Positions 12,269 to 25,500 of a DNA stretch of 64,000 bases are shown here, in pieces. The translations under genes were made by a program, and so were the position numbers. Origin of the DNA: Gonium pectorale (lineage: Eukaryota; Chlorophyta; Chlorophyceae; Chlamydomonadales; Volvocaceae); assembly GCA_001584585.1 (NCBI GenBank), contig LSYV01000002.1:4944332-5008331 (forward strand). Direction: 5' to 3'. The notes beneath the pieces are model-generated. The model had not been told where the DNA came from. It was given only the letters and a program-made list of their open reading frames with translations, and made no database searches. Each line of letters starts with the position of its first letter. The first letter of the stretch is position 1.

Positions 12269-15200
12269 ATGAAGCGGAATCGGGAGGAACCGCAGCCGGC
12301 GGGGCCTGCGAAGCGTCGCAGGTGGGGCCCCGGTCCTTCTGCGCGTTTTGATCCGTCCAGGGCTATGGAAGCTTAGCGTGATGTTGCTTCTGTGCACAGT
12401 GCCACGGCCAAGCCAGCCCCACCAGCCAACACTGCGCAACCGACCACCACCATGGGCGGAACCAAGCTCACGACTCTCGACGCGCTGAGTTACCTGCGGG
12501 AGGTCAAGAACCGGTTTGCTGACCGTAAAGAGGTCTACGATACATTCCTCGATATCATGAAGGAGTTCAAGGTCTGCAAGTGAGCATGGCGCGACCCGGG
12601 TCACAGCCGGACCGGGAAATGGCCCCAGGCCCGAAACGGCCTGATGGGATTTGCAATGAAGCCATGCGAAATGCTGTATCTCACTTTTGGGCATAAGGAC
12701 TGGCCTACACCACGACGGTTATAGATGCGAGCCTGGACTCTGCCCCCACCAGGATTGACACGAGCGGAGTAATTGACAAAGTAAAGCGCTTGTTTAAAGG
12801 TCACAACGAGCTTATCCTGGGCTTCAACACGTTTCTCCCGAAGGTGGGTACGGGGTGGGTATGGGGGGCGTGACTGAACCGTCCCACTGCGCACGGCATT
12901 GATGTGCATCATCCGACCGCCTCACAGGATAACCAGATCCAGCTGAAGGACCTCGAGGAGCCCGGTCAGGTACGGATGACATGTGTTCTCCATCCATGGG
13001 CTGCCGTACCGCATGCCGTACACTGCACCGTGCGCCGCCTTACTACTGCGCGCGAGGCTGCTGTCCTGCAAGCCTACATGGCTTCACGGATCCTGTAAGC
13101 GAGGCTTCACAGCCACCCGGACCGGCCTCCGCCTAAGTTCCTAGTCCGGGGGCAGGCGCAGACGGCAGCGTACGTTGTCAGGTGTCTACGCTGCCAGCTG
13201 CTGCGTCCACTGGCACACTGAAAAGCTCGCTAACCGGCAACTGCAGGACCGCACCGCCGCCTGTGATGGTGAGGGCCCACCAGTAGACTTCGATACGGCC
13301 ATCAACTATGTCAATAAGGTCAAGGTGAGTCCCTTCATGTGGGTGCCCTCGGCGCAGGGAGGCCGCTGCATTGAGCCTGAGTGCGTGCTGTTGGGCGTTC
13401 TGCTATGGGGTTCTGGAACGAAGGCCCTGGCACAACGTAGGCTGTAAGTTCCCAAATGGAAACATGACAGGACACAGGAGCGCGTGTTTGGTGGTAGTGT
13501 TTACGTCAAATGGACAGTGAACTTCATGATGTTGGTTTTAGTCACGTGCCTACGGCACACTACATCACCGAGCATGGCATCCGCTCCCCGGTCCCATTGC
13601 AACCAGGCGCGTTTCCACAGCAAGATGGAGGAGTATAAGAAGTTCCTGGACGTGCTTAACGCATACCGGATCAATAAGAAGTCCATCGATGAGGTGTACG
13701 ACGAGGTGCGCCTTGAAACAGTGCGCTCGCGGTCACTTGACGGAGTCAACTAGCCCATCCTTCTGCTCGTGTTGTTGACCGGCACTCCCGCCTCTTTTGC
13801 GAAGCCGCCATGCCCTCTTCCCACATACCCCCTGGTTCAGGTCTCTGAGCTGTTTGCGGCTCACCCAGATCTTAAGCGGGACTTCATGGTCTTTCTGCCC
13901 AACCCCGCCCTGGTGGGTGGCGTTACATGATGAGCGGTGGGCGCGGAGCATTGTGCACCTTGCCTTCGCATGCCACGCATCACCCTTGCATGCCGTTTCT
14001 GACCACCGTCCGTCCTGACCGTCGTCCGGTCGCTTTGTGTGACGGCGCTTGTTATACAATTGTTGCACGGTGGGGTACATCGTATGGACGGAGCGCAGCG
14101 CCGACCCCATGGCAGGAGCTGCAGCATGCTCTGAACGCTCGGTGTGACGCGTGGTCTTCAGCAACGGCCCTCCATCCTAATTACATGCAGGCGAACAAGG
14201 CGCAATGGGGCTCGACAAAGGGGAAAACCCCGGAGCCCACCCCGGTGGCACAGGACGGGCGAAACCTGCGCCACAAGAACCGGAAGTCTAGAGCAGATCG
14301 GCGTGACGACGGTGGGGCCGATCGGGCATGCGTCAAGTTTGGGAAGACACCTACAACCACCCGCTCTGCCAACGGACACTTGCGCCACCAGCAAATGGGC
14401 AAATCCTGAACTGCATTTCATGCCGCCGTGGCCCTCTATGCACGCATGACGCGCCACTCCTTGCACGAACCCGACTGCTTTCGGCGTTCCTACGCACCCT
14501 TCGGGGGCATTGCAGTCGGCTTGTGGGCGACGATTGATGTGTTGTCATGCACTCCTCGTGGCCAAGCTCGACGTCCTGGACCCCATGACCCTTTTCTTCC
14601 TGGCTGGCAGACGATGAGGACATGGCCCGTGGGCCGGGCCGGCCGCAGCTGGTTAAGGAGATGGCGTTCTTTGACCGGGTGAAGCAGCGGCTGCGCAACC
14701 CCGATGCCTATGTCGATTTCATCAAGTGCATCAACCTCTACAACGCCGAGGTGATCACCATCCAGGAGCTCATGCAGCTGCTTGGAGACATCTTCAACCG
14801 CCATCCGGACCTCATGGTGCGGCAGGGCAGGCAACATGATGCTTTGGCTCTGGGGTGGCCATGCCCCTGGAGGATGTGGGTAGGGTAGGCGGGTGCATGT
14901 CCGCAGCTCCGCCTCGTCACTTCGCAGCCACGTTGTCTTATTGGAGATTGAAAAGCAAGCAAAGTGGTCTGGCTTCGGATTTCGCTTTCGAATCTTTTCC
15001 GCTCTATGCAGGCCCGCACGTTCTCCATGTGCGTGCCGATCGTGCGACAGGTGTTGTACCCCGTGCGTGTCCCAATCGCCGCGTGCCGGTGGCGTGTGGG
15101 CGGTCCCTTGTGTCGCTCCATATTCGCAGACCGGCTTCCAGGAGTTTGTGGCAAAATGTGACCACATGGAGGTGGACGAGGCCAAGATTCGGGAGCAGGC

Positions 15201-18200
15201 GGAGCTGCAGCGCAAGAAAGACGAGGACCGGCAGCGCAGGAAGTTCCTGACCAAGCCGCTCAGCACCATTGTGCTGGGAGAGAAGAAGGTGCGGTGCCGG
15301 GGCGATGGCGATCGTGCATGGCCCTCAGATACTATGACAGCGCAGCCGTTGCTCCCGGCGTCAGTTGGGCTATGTACTATGTGGCTGCCCGGGAGGTGGG
15401 ACGTGGTTCAACGCGGAACGCTGCTCGCTGAATGGAGGCGTTGTTACACTGACTTGCACCTGCGCCCCCGCATCCGCAGCGCGTGACGCCGTCCTACGTA
15501 CGGATGCCTGCTAACTACCCGCACCTGGCCACTTCGGGCCGCACTCCGCTGGCGGACAGCGTCCTCAACTCGGAGCTCGTGAACGTCATCACGGGTAGCG
15601 AGGACTACTCGTTCAAACTGATGCGCAAAAATCAGTATGAGGAAGCGCTCTTTAGGTCAGGCAGGGCATGGCCGTGCGGGGAACGGGTTGGCTGTACCAG
15701 TCCTAGGAATGGTAGGAATCCAAGGCGCACCACGCGCAAGCCTGGATCAGGGCCGTTATGGCCATATTGGCATGCTGCCCAAAGTGGTGCGTCCCAGTGC
15801 GGAACATGGCTCACCGTGTTGGCGTTTACATTTGCAGCCAAGTTGCCCAGGGTGCCCGGCCCCTGCCAATGAATCATTTATGTTGGCGTTTTCCGCCCAT
15901 CGTTGCGCTGGACAGGTGTGAGGACGACCGGTACGACTTTGAGATGGCCATCGAGCGGAACGTGGCGGCAATGAAGGTGGGCCTGGGTGTATGCCGCCAG
16001 AGCGTTGGTTGTTTGCATTCCCCCTGCGTACGTCTCCATGGCGGGGGTGGCTGCAGCACGCCGGATGCATGACACTATATGTTGTGTGGCGGCATCTCCG
16101 GCTCCCGCAGCGGCTCAAGCCCGTCGCCGAGCGGCTTGCGGCGATGACGGACGAGGAGCGCGCCAAGTTCAAGTTCGACACGAAGCTGCTGGGGCCCGTG
16201 CACTGGCGCAGCATCGAGAACATGTATGGCGAGCAGGTGAGGCTTGGCGCAGGGCACCAAATGGCCAGCTGAGGCAGAGCCAGCCAGCTTGTTGAGCGCT
16301 TGCGCTGAGCCGCGGACGCCACACATTGCAGATCGGCTTAGCGGCCCCGCGTTGCTTGCCTGCAGGGCCCCGCAATCGTGGAGCAGATCCGGAAGACGCC
16401 AGCGGTGGTCATCCCGGTTGTGGTGGACCGGATGGGGCAGAAGGATATGGAGTGGTGAGTGCGGGCCGGGAACGTTCAGGCTGGGCACTGACTTATGGTG
16501 CTGGTGCTGGTGCTGAGCTGAATGCTTGTCATTAATCGAATAACCGGTATATTCTGAAGTCCTGCCGCGCGCTTGCGCCCCGTCGTGCGTTGTGCCACAC
16601 AGGCGGCGGGTGCGGGCGGAGATGACGCAAGTGTGGAAGGAGATCTTCGAGGCCAACTACCACAAGTCGCTGGACCACCGGTCTTTCTACTTCAAACAGG
16701 CGGAGAAGAAGTGAGTCTACTGGATTGGAGTGCATGCTTGCAAAGGTGCCCCTTCGGACTCGTAGGCCGTCCCAGGAATGAGTGGGCCGTTGGCAAGCGA
16801 AGGAGGTTCTCCGCCCCTAAGCACTGAGCTGTTCAGACACAGGGCCGTCTCCTCTGCCTGGTTGGCTGGTCGACACTGGTGTGCTTGCCTCCGTCCCCAG
16901 GGCGCTCATGCCCAAGACGCTAGTTGCCGAGGTGCGCGAGGCAGCCGACAAGCGGCGGCAGGAGCAGCAGAAGGCGCTCCCCACCATGTGCCGGGCGATG
17001 AGCCAGGCGCATCGGCACGACCTGCTGTCAGACTGGTCCAAGACGGACTTGTCGTTCGACTACTCGGAGAAGTGAGCGCGGGCGTAGGTCAGGGCCAATT
17101 GGAATCCAGGATGCCGGCTCGCAGCTGCTGGTGCGAGGTTGCCACATGCGCGTGCTCCCTAATACGCCCGGTCTACTGGGTTCCTTCAATCGAGCATTGT
17201 TTCCTTGGCACCGGGCAAAGCTCTCTCCAGTTATCACTTTGATTGTCTGTCTCGTTGCCCTCCAACTTTCGTTACCCACCAACCCTTGCCAGGGCGGTCT
17301 TCGGCGACATCTACCGCATCCTGCGTGTTGCTCTGGAGGAAAACCTGACGGGCATCAGTCGGTTGCAGGTGCTCGAGCTGTACCTGGGCCTCCTGGAGCC
17401 GTTCTTCGGGCAGGAGGTGCGTCAGGCCGAGCTGGAGGCAGTGCAGGCCGTACTTGCAGAAGAGCTGGAGGCAGCGGCGGCGGCCGCTGCCGCCGCGCGC
17501 ACCAGCGCGCCAGCCAGTGCGCGCGGCCGGGGTGGCCGGTTTGGGCGCGGCACTCGGAACAGTCAGCAGGCGTCACAACAGGTGACGGCTGCCGGCCCGA
17601 GGTCCGCTGACGGTGGCGATGCGAGCACTCTGAGCGAGGGAAGCGATCAGGAGGGGGCGCGGTCGGAGCCGGCAGCCACACCGGAGCTGCGGCTGGGCGA
17701 CGGCAAAGAGGGATCCGCCGGTGGAAGCGACCGCGAGGTGGAGGACGAGGAGATGACGGCAGCAGACGCGGGGCGCGGGCAGGGCCAGGACGCCGCTGGC
17801 ACGAGCGCGGGCGCCTCTGGGGCCGGCCGCACGCAAGCGGGCGTGTCGGAGTTGCGCCTGGACCGGGCTTACGCGGCGTGCAAGCCGCTCGCCGCTTACA
17901 AGGGCAGCGGCAGCACCGCCGCCATGGAGGTGCCCGCGGGGTTGCACTTGCTGTTCGGCAACGAGAATATGTATATCTTCTACAGGCGAGTCGCCCCAGA
18001 CAACGATTCAACATCACGTTGCAACGTTTGCCGAGCATTGAGCGGAATCTTACCCAATCTTACTCTGTGCCTCTGGCTTTCCGCTGCTCAAGTATGTGTC
18101 CTGGCTTCCTTGCTAGTGGAGGCCTCGCTGGGACGTCCCATCACTAACAGGGCCCCACGGTCACCCGCACGTCAGGTTGCACCGGATCCTCTTCGACCGG

Positions 18201-19747
18201 CTCTGTACGGCGCGCAAGTGTGTGCAGTCCAGGTGCAACGCCGACGCCGCGGAGAGCTTGCGGCAACAGCAGGCAGACGCGCAGCGCGGCGGGACGGTCA
18301 CGCCGGAGCCTCCCCAGGTGCGCACGCTACCATCGCTGCGTCTCAGTGCCCCATGCTCAGCTGCGCCAAGTGCATGCTGTGTGCGCAGCAACGAAGCCGC
18401 GTGCTTGTGCACAGCAGTTATGCTCCCGCCGTGCACGATCCGGATGGAAGGCAGCGCACATCATGGTCGATGTTGGACGGCCATGTGCCGCCGCTGCCGG
18501 TCTATCTCGCTCCCTCAGGTGCTTGCGGCGGCCTTCGGCAAGCTGCACGAGAGCTTTGTGGCGATGCTGCTGGACGTGATCCGCGGGCAGATTGAGAGCA
18601 GCGCTTTCGAGGACGAATGCCGCAGCGCGCTTGGGACCGGGTCCTACGAGCTCTTCACGCTCGATAAGCTGGCCGTCCGGATCATCAAGCACATGCAGCT
18701 CATGGTCCAGGACGAGACCACTGCCCGGCTGTGGGCGCTGTACAAGTACGAGCGGGCTCGCGGCGTGCCCATCCACACGACGCTCTACCACGTCAACTGT
18801 CACGCAGTGCTCACGGACGAGCCCTGCTACCGCATCGCCTACCACCCCAGCAGCGGGGCGCTCAACGTCACGCTCGTGGAGCACGACACCAAGGGACCGG
18901 CACCCGAAGCCGTGATCTGCAAGGCCGAGGGCCCCGTCACGGACTACATCAGGTGCGAGGCGAATGCGTTGCTTTGCTCATGGTAAAGCCGCACCAATAA
19001 CACCGCGAATAGTCTGTTTGAATTTCTTGGGGTGGCCCGGTGTGCTGGGCTCTTAGCATCCGGGGTACCTCAGTACGGTGGTGACGTCGCCCCTCCGTGT
19101 TGCCCCGTGCGTCTGCCGGCTGGCCTGCAGGAGCTACGTGAGCGAGCCCACGGCGCCGCCTCCCGGCGACTTCAAGCTCATCATGCGCCGCAATCTGCCG
19201 CAGCCAGTGCGCCAGAGCGCTGACGTGGCGCTGGTGGAGGCTCTGCGCTCGACGGCCATTTGCAACGGCCTGGTGTGCAGGGTGAACTGCAGCACCATGA
19301 AGGTCAGTGTGCGTGTACCACTCAAACTACGCACGACCGCTAAACATGCTCTAGTCCCTATGGCTGTTGGGGCCCATCTGCTGCAGCGGACATTCAGTGA
19401 GCATGCGTGTGTATGATGCGGATAGCAAACCGCGGGTAATAGCGTGGGCCTTCCAACGCGAGAGCGGGGCGCGACGGGCTTATTCAGAGCATTGCCTACT
19501 CCTGGTTGTTGTACTGCAGCTGGCGTACCTCAAGCACACGGAGGACGTGCTGTTCCGGACCGGCACCCGCCGAGGGGACCCGGACAAGCACAGGGAGCGA
19601 CGCCGGCAGCGGTTTACAAAGTGGCTGCACGAAAACGACGTCATGGCGCAGATGGAGCGGCAGCAGGAAGAGGAGGAAAGTGCCGCCGACGCCGCTGCGG
19701 CGTTCCTGCTGGAGACCGTCAGGAACAGGCAGGCGGCGGGTCACTGA
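12269..19747 (+). CDS. SIN3: SIN3 histone-deacetylase co-repressor scaffold, tandem copy A, 21 exons, 1166 aa
   Basis: Exons 12269-12321, 12400-12579, 12753-12843, 12928-12969, 13247-13324, 13607-13705, 13841-13912, 14191-14311, 14611-14816, 15130-15288, 15480-15655, 15916-15976, 16111-16236, 16366-16454, 16603-16710, 16901-17071, 17293-17985, 18176-18317, 18519-18952, 19131-19302, 19520-19747. The start [17 protein letters not shown] matches plant SIN3. PAH1 is ~40-108 ([19 protein letters not shown]...[18 protein letters not shown]), PAH2 ~136-203, PAH3 ~263-330. The HDAC-interaction region begins [10 protein letters not shown] (~368) and includes [20 protein letters not shown] and [18 protein letters not shown]. 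The C-terminal SIN3 domain ([15 protein letters not shown], [13 protein letters not shown]) is ~875-1120. An Ala- and acid-rich linker lies in exon 17. SIN3 bridges DNA-bound repressors and RPD3-type deacetylases in the nucleus (family knowledge). Intron 17 (17986-18175) must use a GC donor. The exon 8 3' border is the least certain. Confidence 0.93.
17986..18175 (+). other. GC-AG intron in SIN3 copy A (intron 17)
   Basis: The donor is CAG|GCGAGT. The next exon begins GTTGCACCGG, restoring the conserved FYR-LHRILF junction in phase 2. The nearby GT at 17990 would break the frame. The same intron in copy B has a GT donor (28155). Confidence 0.8.
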
Positions 19748-22582
19748 GCCCGGCTCTTGCTCATCCACGCATTTTAAGAGCGTTTATGCATGCATTGTGC
19801 TTCTTCTTGTCCTTGCAAGGTAGTCAGTTATGCTCATGGTAGGGGCAGAATGGTGCCCATCTTCATATTCTTCGTGGGTGCGTAATGGGGATAAATGCTT
19901 GCGCTGCGGTTCAGAGGAGCTTGCAACCATGCAGGTGGCTGTTGCAGGTTGGCTATTGGGTGTGAACTTGATACTGGTGTTTGTGGTATACAATATGTCG
20001 GTAGCGGTGGGTGCATGGCCCGTCGTGCAACTTCACGTGACATGGCTGCTCGCGTGACGTGGCTCCTGTGGTTGTCTGGCTGAAACATTTGCTGATTGCG
20101 GGTGCCGTGCTCCTTGTTGGAGATGTACGCTGGCCGAAGACGTTGCTTTGCGCAAACCCGCAGCTGGATTTGCACCTTTCTCGATCTCCAGGTGGGTGTG
20201 GTGGTGATGTATTGAGTTCGCCGCCCCGTAGATATTTTTAGTTTGAGGGCGTAAAGAGCGTCAAGCTGAAGTCTGAAGAAGTGGAATACCTGCAGGTCTT
20301 TCCCATCGTAACGGCTTCAATTGATTTCCTCCGCAGGTGCCCATCCCGCACCGCGGGGCTGTGTGTCTGGTTCCCTGCGGCCTTCCTGTCTACCCATTTG
20401 CGTGTGCACGAGGTGAGAGCGCTGCTGCTGCAGGGTGTGTTGTGAATACGAAATGTTTAGCGCTCACGTTGTCATTCGTGCAGCGTGTCAAGTGAAATTC
20501 AGCGCAGGACCCGCTACACAAGGGCTCTACACGCACTCTCTAAACGTTTCCCGCTTGCCCCTTAACGCACTTTTTTTTGCAGTTCTGGCGCGCGTCGGAG
20601 CATGGCATAGTTAGAGACGTCCATTGCGGTGGAAAAGCAAGCATGCCTTGCTATCGCGTCCGACCTCACGCGGGGCGCAGGTTTCTGACGTGGATGTCTG
20701 ATGCAAATCGCGGACTTGGGCATTACTGGCTTCCTGTTGAGCTCAGCAGAACAGCGCTCCTGCAGTTCAAACACGACCTCCTGCCGGCAAAGGTTCCGAA
20801 GGGGACCTCGTCTTCACGGCTGAAACGGCATCTGAAGTGCAGTGCCCATTAGTCAATGCACGTTTCATTTATCGCTTCTATTCGTGGGAAGCAAGGGTGT
20901 CTGGCTTCTCGCATGGACAGTGCCGACCCGTGGGACAAGCAAGACAAGATCAGAGCACCCGAACCTCGACAGATACTAGATAATAAACCTAATGTGTTTC
21001 AAAAAAAAGAAACCTGCACCGGGAGCCCGCCTCTACGGCATACACGCCCGAAGGCGCGACGTTTCCAATAGGGCGGGCGGTTACAGAGCAAGACATGTGA
21101 CAGTCGTCCCGTTTCAGGTTGACGTAAATGCATTGTTTCCTTTTTGTAGCTATGTATAATCCGCGCCATGAAGACGGTACTGATGCGGCACCAGCGTTTG
21201 GTGCATTCAGACGCCACACCCCAATCCGCGTCACGAAGACTCATGCTCGCATACAAACAGCAGAAGCTACCGCTTGCCCACTATATAGCAGCGGTAGGCA
21301 GGGAATCGTCACGGAACATCTTCGCCGCTTGTTCTGCACTCGCCATGTATCAGGTTCACATTCCCTGACCCCTAAAAAGTTACAGCAGCTGCTGGTTCGT
21401 GGCACGTGGATGGCGCCCTGAAAAGGTAGACGGGTGCTTGGGATAGGGCACACGTGCGGTGGCGAATGGCTGGGGCGGGAAGGCGCATGGAGCACTGCGG
21501 ACAGGGCAGTGATGCAGGGGGCAGTGCAATGAGTAGGACTCCCGGACCGCACGCCAGAGCCTGCCGGAGCACTGAAAAACGACAAACCAGACGCTCACGA
21601 GCACATAACCGCCTACGTCCGTTCTACGTCTAGCCTTCTCCGGGCGGTTGGTTGTAGAGGAGCGCCCACTTGCCACTTCACATAACCTTATAGTGGCACC
21701 ACCAACCTTTTAGTAACAATTAGTAACCACCACACTGAGGATCCTGATGCAGCCTGATGCAGCTATGGGCGGCGGCTGCAGGCACTGGAAGGGGTAATGG
21801 TCGCGATGTAGGTTCACACGGTGAGCGGCGAGGAGAGTTTCGACGCCTTGTTTGGGTTTGTGGCGGGAAGTGGCAGGTCAACATGTCTACGCATCTCCTT
21901 GGAGTGGCTGTGTGCGAGCTGCAGTGGGGTGTCGTGGTCGGTGGGTAGTAAGTGTTCGTAGTAAGCAGTGATGGGTGTTGTAGTAGTGCGCTGGTGCCCC
22001 AGAGCCCCGCTTGGAAGGGGGAAGAGGGAGCGCGCGTCTTGGTTCCGGAGCTGGTCAGAGCGGGACGCCAGGACTCTCCAATTGCGCGTATTATTTTTGA
22101 ATTATTTGTGGCCGGCCTTTCCTTGGGATGCGCAGGTGGGTTTGGGCTGAGGCGGTTCCGCTCCCGAAGGCGTCGCTTGGCGGGGCCTCTGAAAGGAGGA
22201 CAGCGGAGCATCCGAATTGGCTTGCCGGGCATTGTATTCAAATGCAAGGGTATTGGAGGCCATAGACAAGAGCATGCTATTGCACGCATGCACACGTGGG
22301 CTGTCTCTCATATGCGTGCAAGGCGCAGCTGGGTGAGCTTATGCGCTGTATCGAGAGGCCCCTCAAAGGGTTGCAAGGGGCTCGTGTGAAGAGTGCAGTA
22401 CTTTCGGTTTCGGAGTCAGTCTCCGGGCAGTTTCTCATTGAGTGCATACACTCACCTAATTGTGTTGCTACACATAGACTGGCTGGATGCGCTGAACTCT
22501 GACGCAACACTGAATAGTCGTAAGGAACACATTCCTCTGGTACACCCGCCCTGCTGACCCGGCTGATTGCTAGGAGCCTACC
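19748..22582. other. Spacer between the two tandem SIN3 genes
   Basis: About 2.8 kb. All six frames contain only short ORFs. None matches SIN3, so no third, relic copy is visible. No transposase or reverse-transcriptase motif was recognised. Confidence 0.45.
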
Positions 22583-25500
22583 ATGAAGCGATTTCGAGAG
22601 GACGGCCCTCCGGCTGGTCCCGTTAAACGGCCCAGGCGAGTTCACCTGCGGCTGCTTGCGTTCGACTTATAAGCTGGGCGGCGTGACCTGCGGGGTCCAG
22701 CAGCAGTTCGCTGAACCTTGCCCGGGGCTGCTCCTGCATGCAGCGCTCCGTCTCGGCCCACCCCAGCGCAACCGACCACCACCATGGGCGCCACCAAGCT
22801 CACGACTAACGACGCTCTGAGCTATCTGCGGGAGGTCAAGAACCGATTTGCTGACCAAAAGGACGTCTACGATACATTCCTGGAGATCATGAAGGAGTTT
22901 AAGGCCTGCAAGTGAGCATGGCGCGACCTGGGTCAGCCCCCCGCCGAAAAGGCCCGACGGGAGCTCGTTCCCTGCAGTAGAGGTTGCTTCTGTAGCTGTG
23001 TATTGCTCCGGGACTTTGTTTCCCGAAACAAAGGGTTTGCTCAAAGAGTCGCGAATGGCGGTTAACCCTGATGGTCGGGACCCCGCACTCCGTGACCGCA
23101 GGATTGACACGAACGGGGTCATCTACAAGGTGAAGCAGCTCTTCAAAGGCCACCGCGAGCTTATCCTGGGCTTCAACACTTTCCTGCCGAAGGTGAGTGC
23201 CCAGGTCAGGGTGGCCGGCGTGCCACGGTTACACGATATGTTCCCCCCTCCAGGGCTACGAGATCGAGCTCGCACGGATCTCAGACGATGAGGAGGAGGA
23301 GGACACGGTGCGCTAAGGTTTCCCTGGGTGCCGGCAGTATGCGTGTACGGGAACTGGCAGAGCTGCCGCCTGGACATTAACACGCATCCCGCCTTGCTTT
23401 CCAGGGCCAGCCGAAACGGGGGGAAGGCCCCGTCGAGTTCGACCAGGCCATCAACTACGTCAACAAGATTAAGGTATGCCTGCTTAGCATGCGTGTGTTC
23501 ACGCAACGTGTTGGGGGTTGAAACGTTCACGGTGAGCGCCAAAAGACAGCCTTCACCTTCACATCTACGCCCGCTGTGCTCTCCCTTGCCCCAGACGCGT
23601 TTCGCCAATGATGAGCGCGTTTACAAGGCGTTCCTGGAGATTCTCAATATGTACCGGAAAGGCCAGAAGACCATCAGTCAGGTGTACGATGAGGTGCGAC
23701 AGGACGGGACGGTTGCTACCTGCCCCTCCCCATGCGTCTTAAGCAGCATTGACCCACCCTAAATCGCCTACCGCTTTCGTGTGCTGGCAGGTCGCGGTGC
23801 TCTTTCGCAGCCACCAGGACCTGCTGGAGGAGTTCACGTACTTCCTGCCGGATGGGACGCAGTCCGGGGCGGTGAGTGGCAGACGGCTCAACCCAACGGC
23901 TCCGGACGGACCTTGGGAGGGACTGGCAGGGGTCGTTGGTGCGAGCGTCCTCCGCTGCTGGGGGGTGCTAAATGGCATGGGGCTTGACGCCACCTGCCGC
24001 CCACCGCCAAAAGCATGCCCTAAGCCCCTTGAACGTTCGACACCAGTATGCCATGTGGTTTTCCATGTAGGCGGCGCGGCTGCGTGCGGGTTTCCCGCCA
24101 CCACGGGGGCGTGGCCCGCCGCAGGTACAGGCGGGCCCAGGCCGTGGCATGCGCATGCAGCCTCAGCAGTACCCTGGCGGCCCCGTGAGCCCTGACATGC
24201 GGAACTTGCATCACAAGCGGAAAACGAAGATTGAGGGCGGCTACAGGCGTGATGGGGAAGGTAAGGCGGACTCAACACGCTGACTCGGCTGGCGCTGGAG
24301 GTGGAGGTGGAACGGGCCATCGTGTTTGCATGAAAGAGCACGTTGTTCAAGTGCACCACGGCTGCGTCACAGATTAGACTTGCGCTAGTAGCTAGTGAAG
24401 CCAAGTTCCGGCCCGCTTACGATCGAATCATCATTTGTTGTGGGTATGCACCCGACCTCTGGAATCCTCACTACCCCAGACGAGGACGACATGGGCCGGG
24501 GCCGGCCCACGCTGGCGAAGGAGCTGTCGTACTTCGAGCGCGCTAAGCAGCGGCTGCGCAACAAGGACGTATACAATGACTTCCTCAAAGTCCTCAGCAT
24601 GTACACGCAGGAGATTATCAGTCGCCAGGAGCTCTTGCAGCTTCTCAACGACATCATCGGGCGCTTCCCGGACCTCATGGTGGGCGGACGCAGCGGGCTG
24701 TGGCTCTAAGACGGCTCAACGCTAGGAAGGCCGGCACTGGGGAGGCCCGGCCCGGGGTTGCTATTACGTGTTGCATGGACGTGTGTGTGCGTGGCAGTAC
24801 TATCCCGCGGTGAAGTCTGGGGCCATCACTGTCTGTTGGCTTTCTGACATGGCCCTGGGCTGAAAACCTAATCTCCACAGTCGGGCTTCCATGACTTCGT
24901 GGCGAAGTGTGACTCTATGGAGATCGACGAGGCCAAAGTCCGGGGCCTGGCGGCTCAGAACCTGCAGCGGCAGCGGCAGCGCGAGGAAGAGCTGCAGCGG
25001 CAAAAGTACCTGACCAAGCCGCTCAGCGAGATTGTGTCGGGCGACACCGAGGTGCGTGTTCGGCTGCTGAACAACTGGCCGCGTGCTGGCAGCCGCTGCA
25101 AGATGAAAGTAGCGCGTGGGTTCCCTCACCGATTCGATCTGACACACCATCATCGGCACGTGCGCTCGCAGCGTGTCACTCCGTCGTACGTCAAGATGCC
25201 TCCGGGCTACCCGCACCTGGCCACTTCGGGCCGCACTCCTCTGGCGGACAGCGTCCTCAACGCGGAGTTTGTGAACGTCATTACGGGTAGCGAGGACTAT
25301 TCGTTCAAACTGATGCGCAAAAATCAGTATGAGGAGTCACTCTTCAGGTGGGCAAGGAACGACCGCGCGGGGTCGGGACAATGGTAGATGGGAGCGCTAA
25401 AAGGCATCAACTATCCCTTGACATATTCAACGCCAGCTGGCTGATCTCAGCTTTGCCGCAAAACGTCATCCATGCTGCGGCCCGAGCGTTAAGCTTATGG

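Noticed and set aside
17243..18595. A 450-codon open frame covering SIN3-A exon 17 and beyond
   Set aside because: Past 17985 it reads through intron 17 and the exon 18 region out of frame. The conserved FYR-LHRILF junction requires splicing there.
21720..22295. 191-codon minus-strand ORF upstream of SIN3-B
   Set aside because: Pro/Thr/Ser-biased composition typical of a chance ORF in GC-rich DNA; no motif.
19748..22582. A relic third SIN3 copy between the tandem genes
   Set aside because: None of the conserved SIN3 motifs occurs in any frame.
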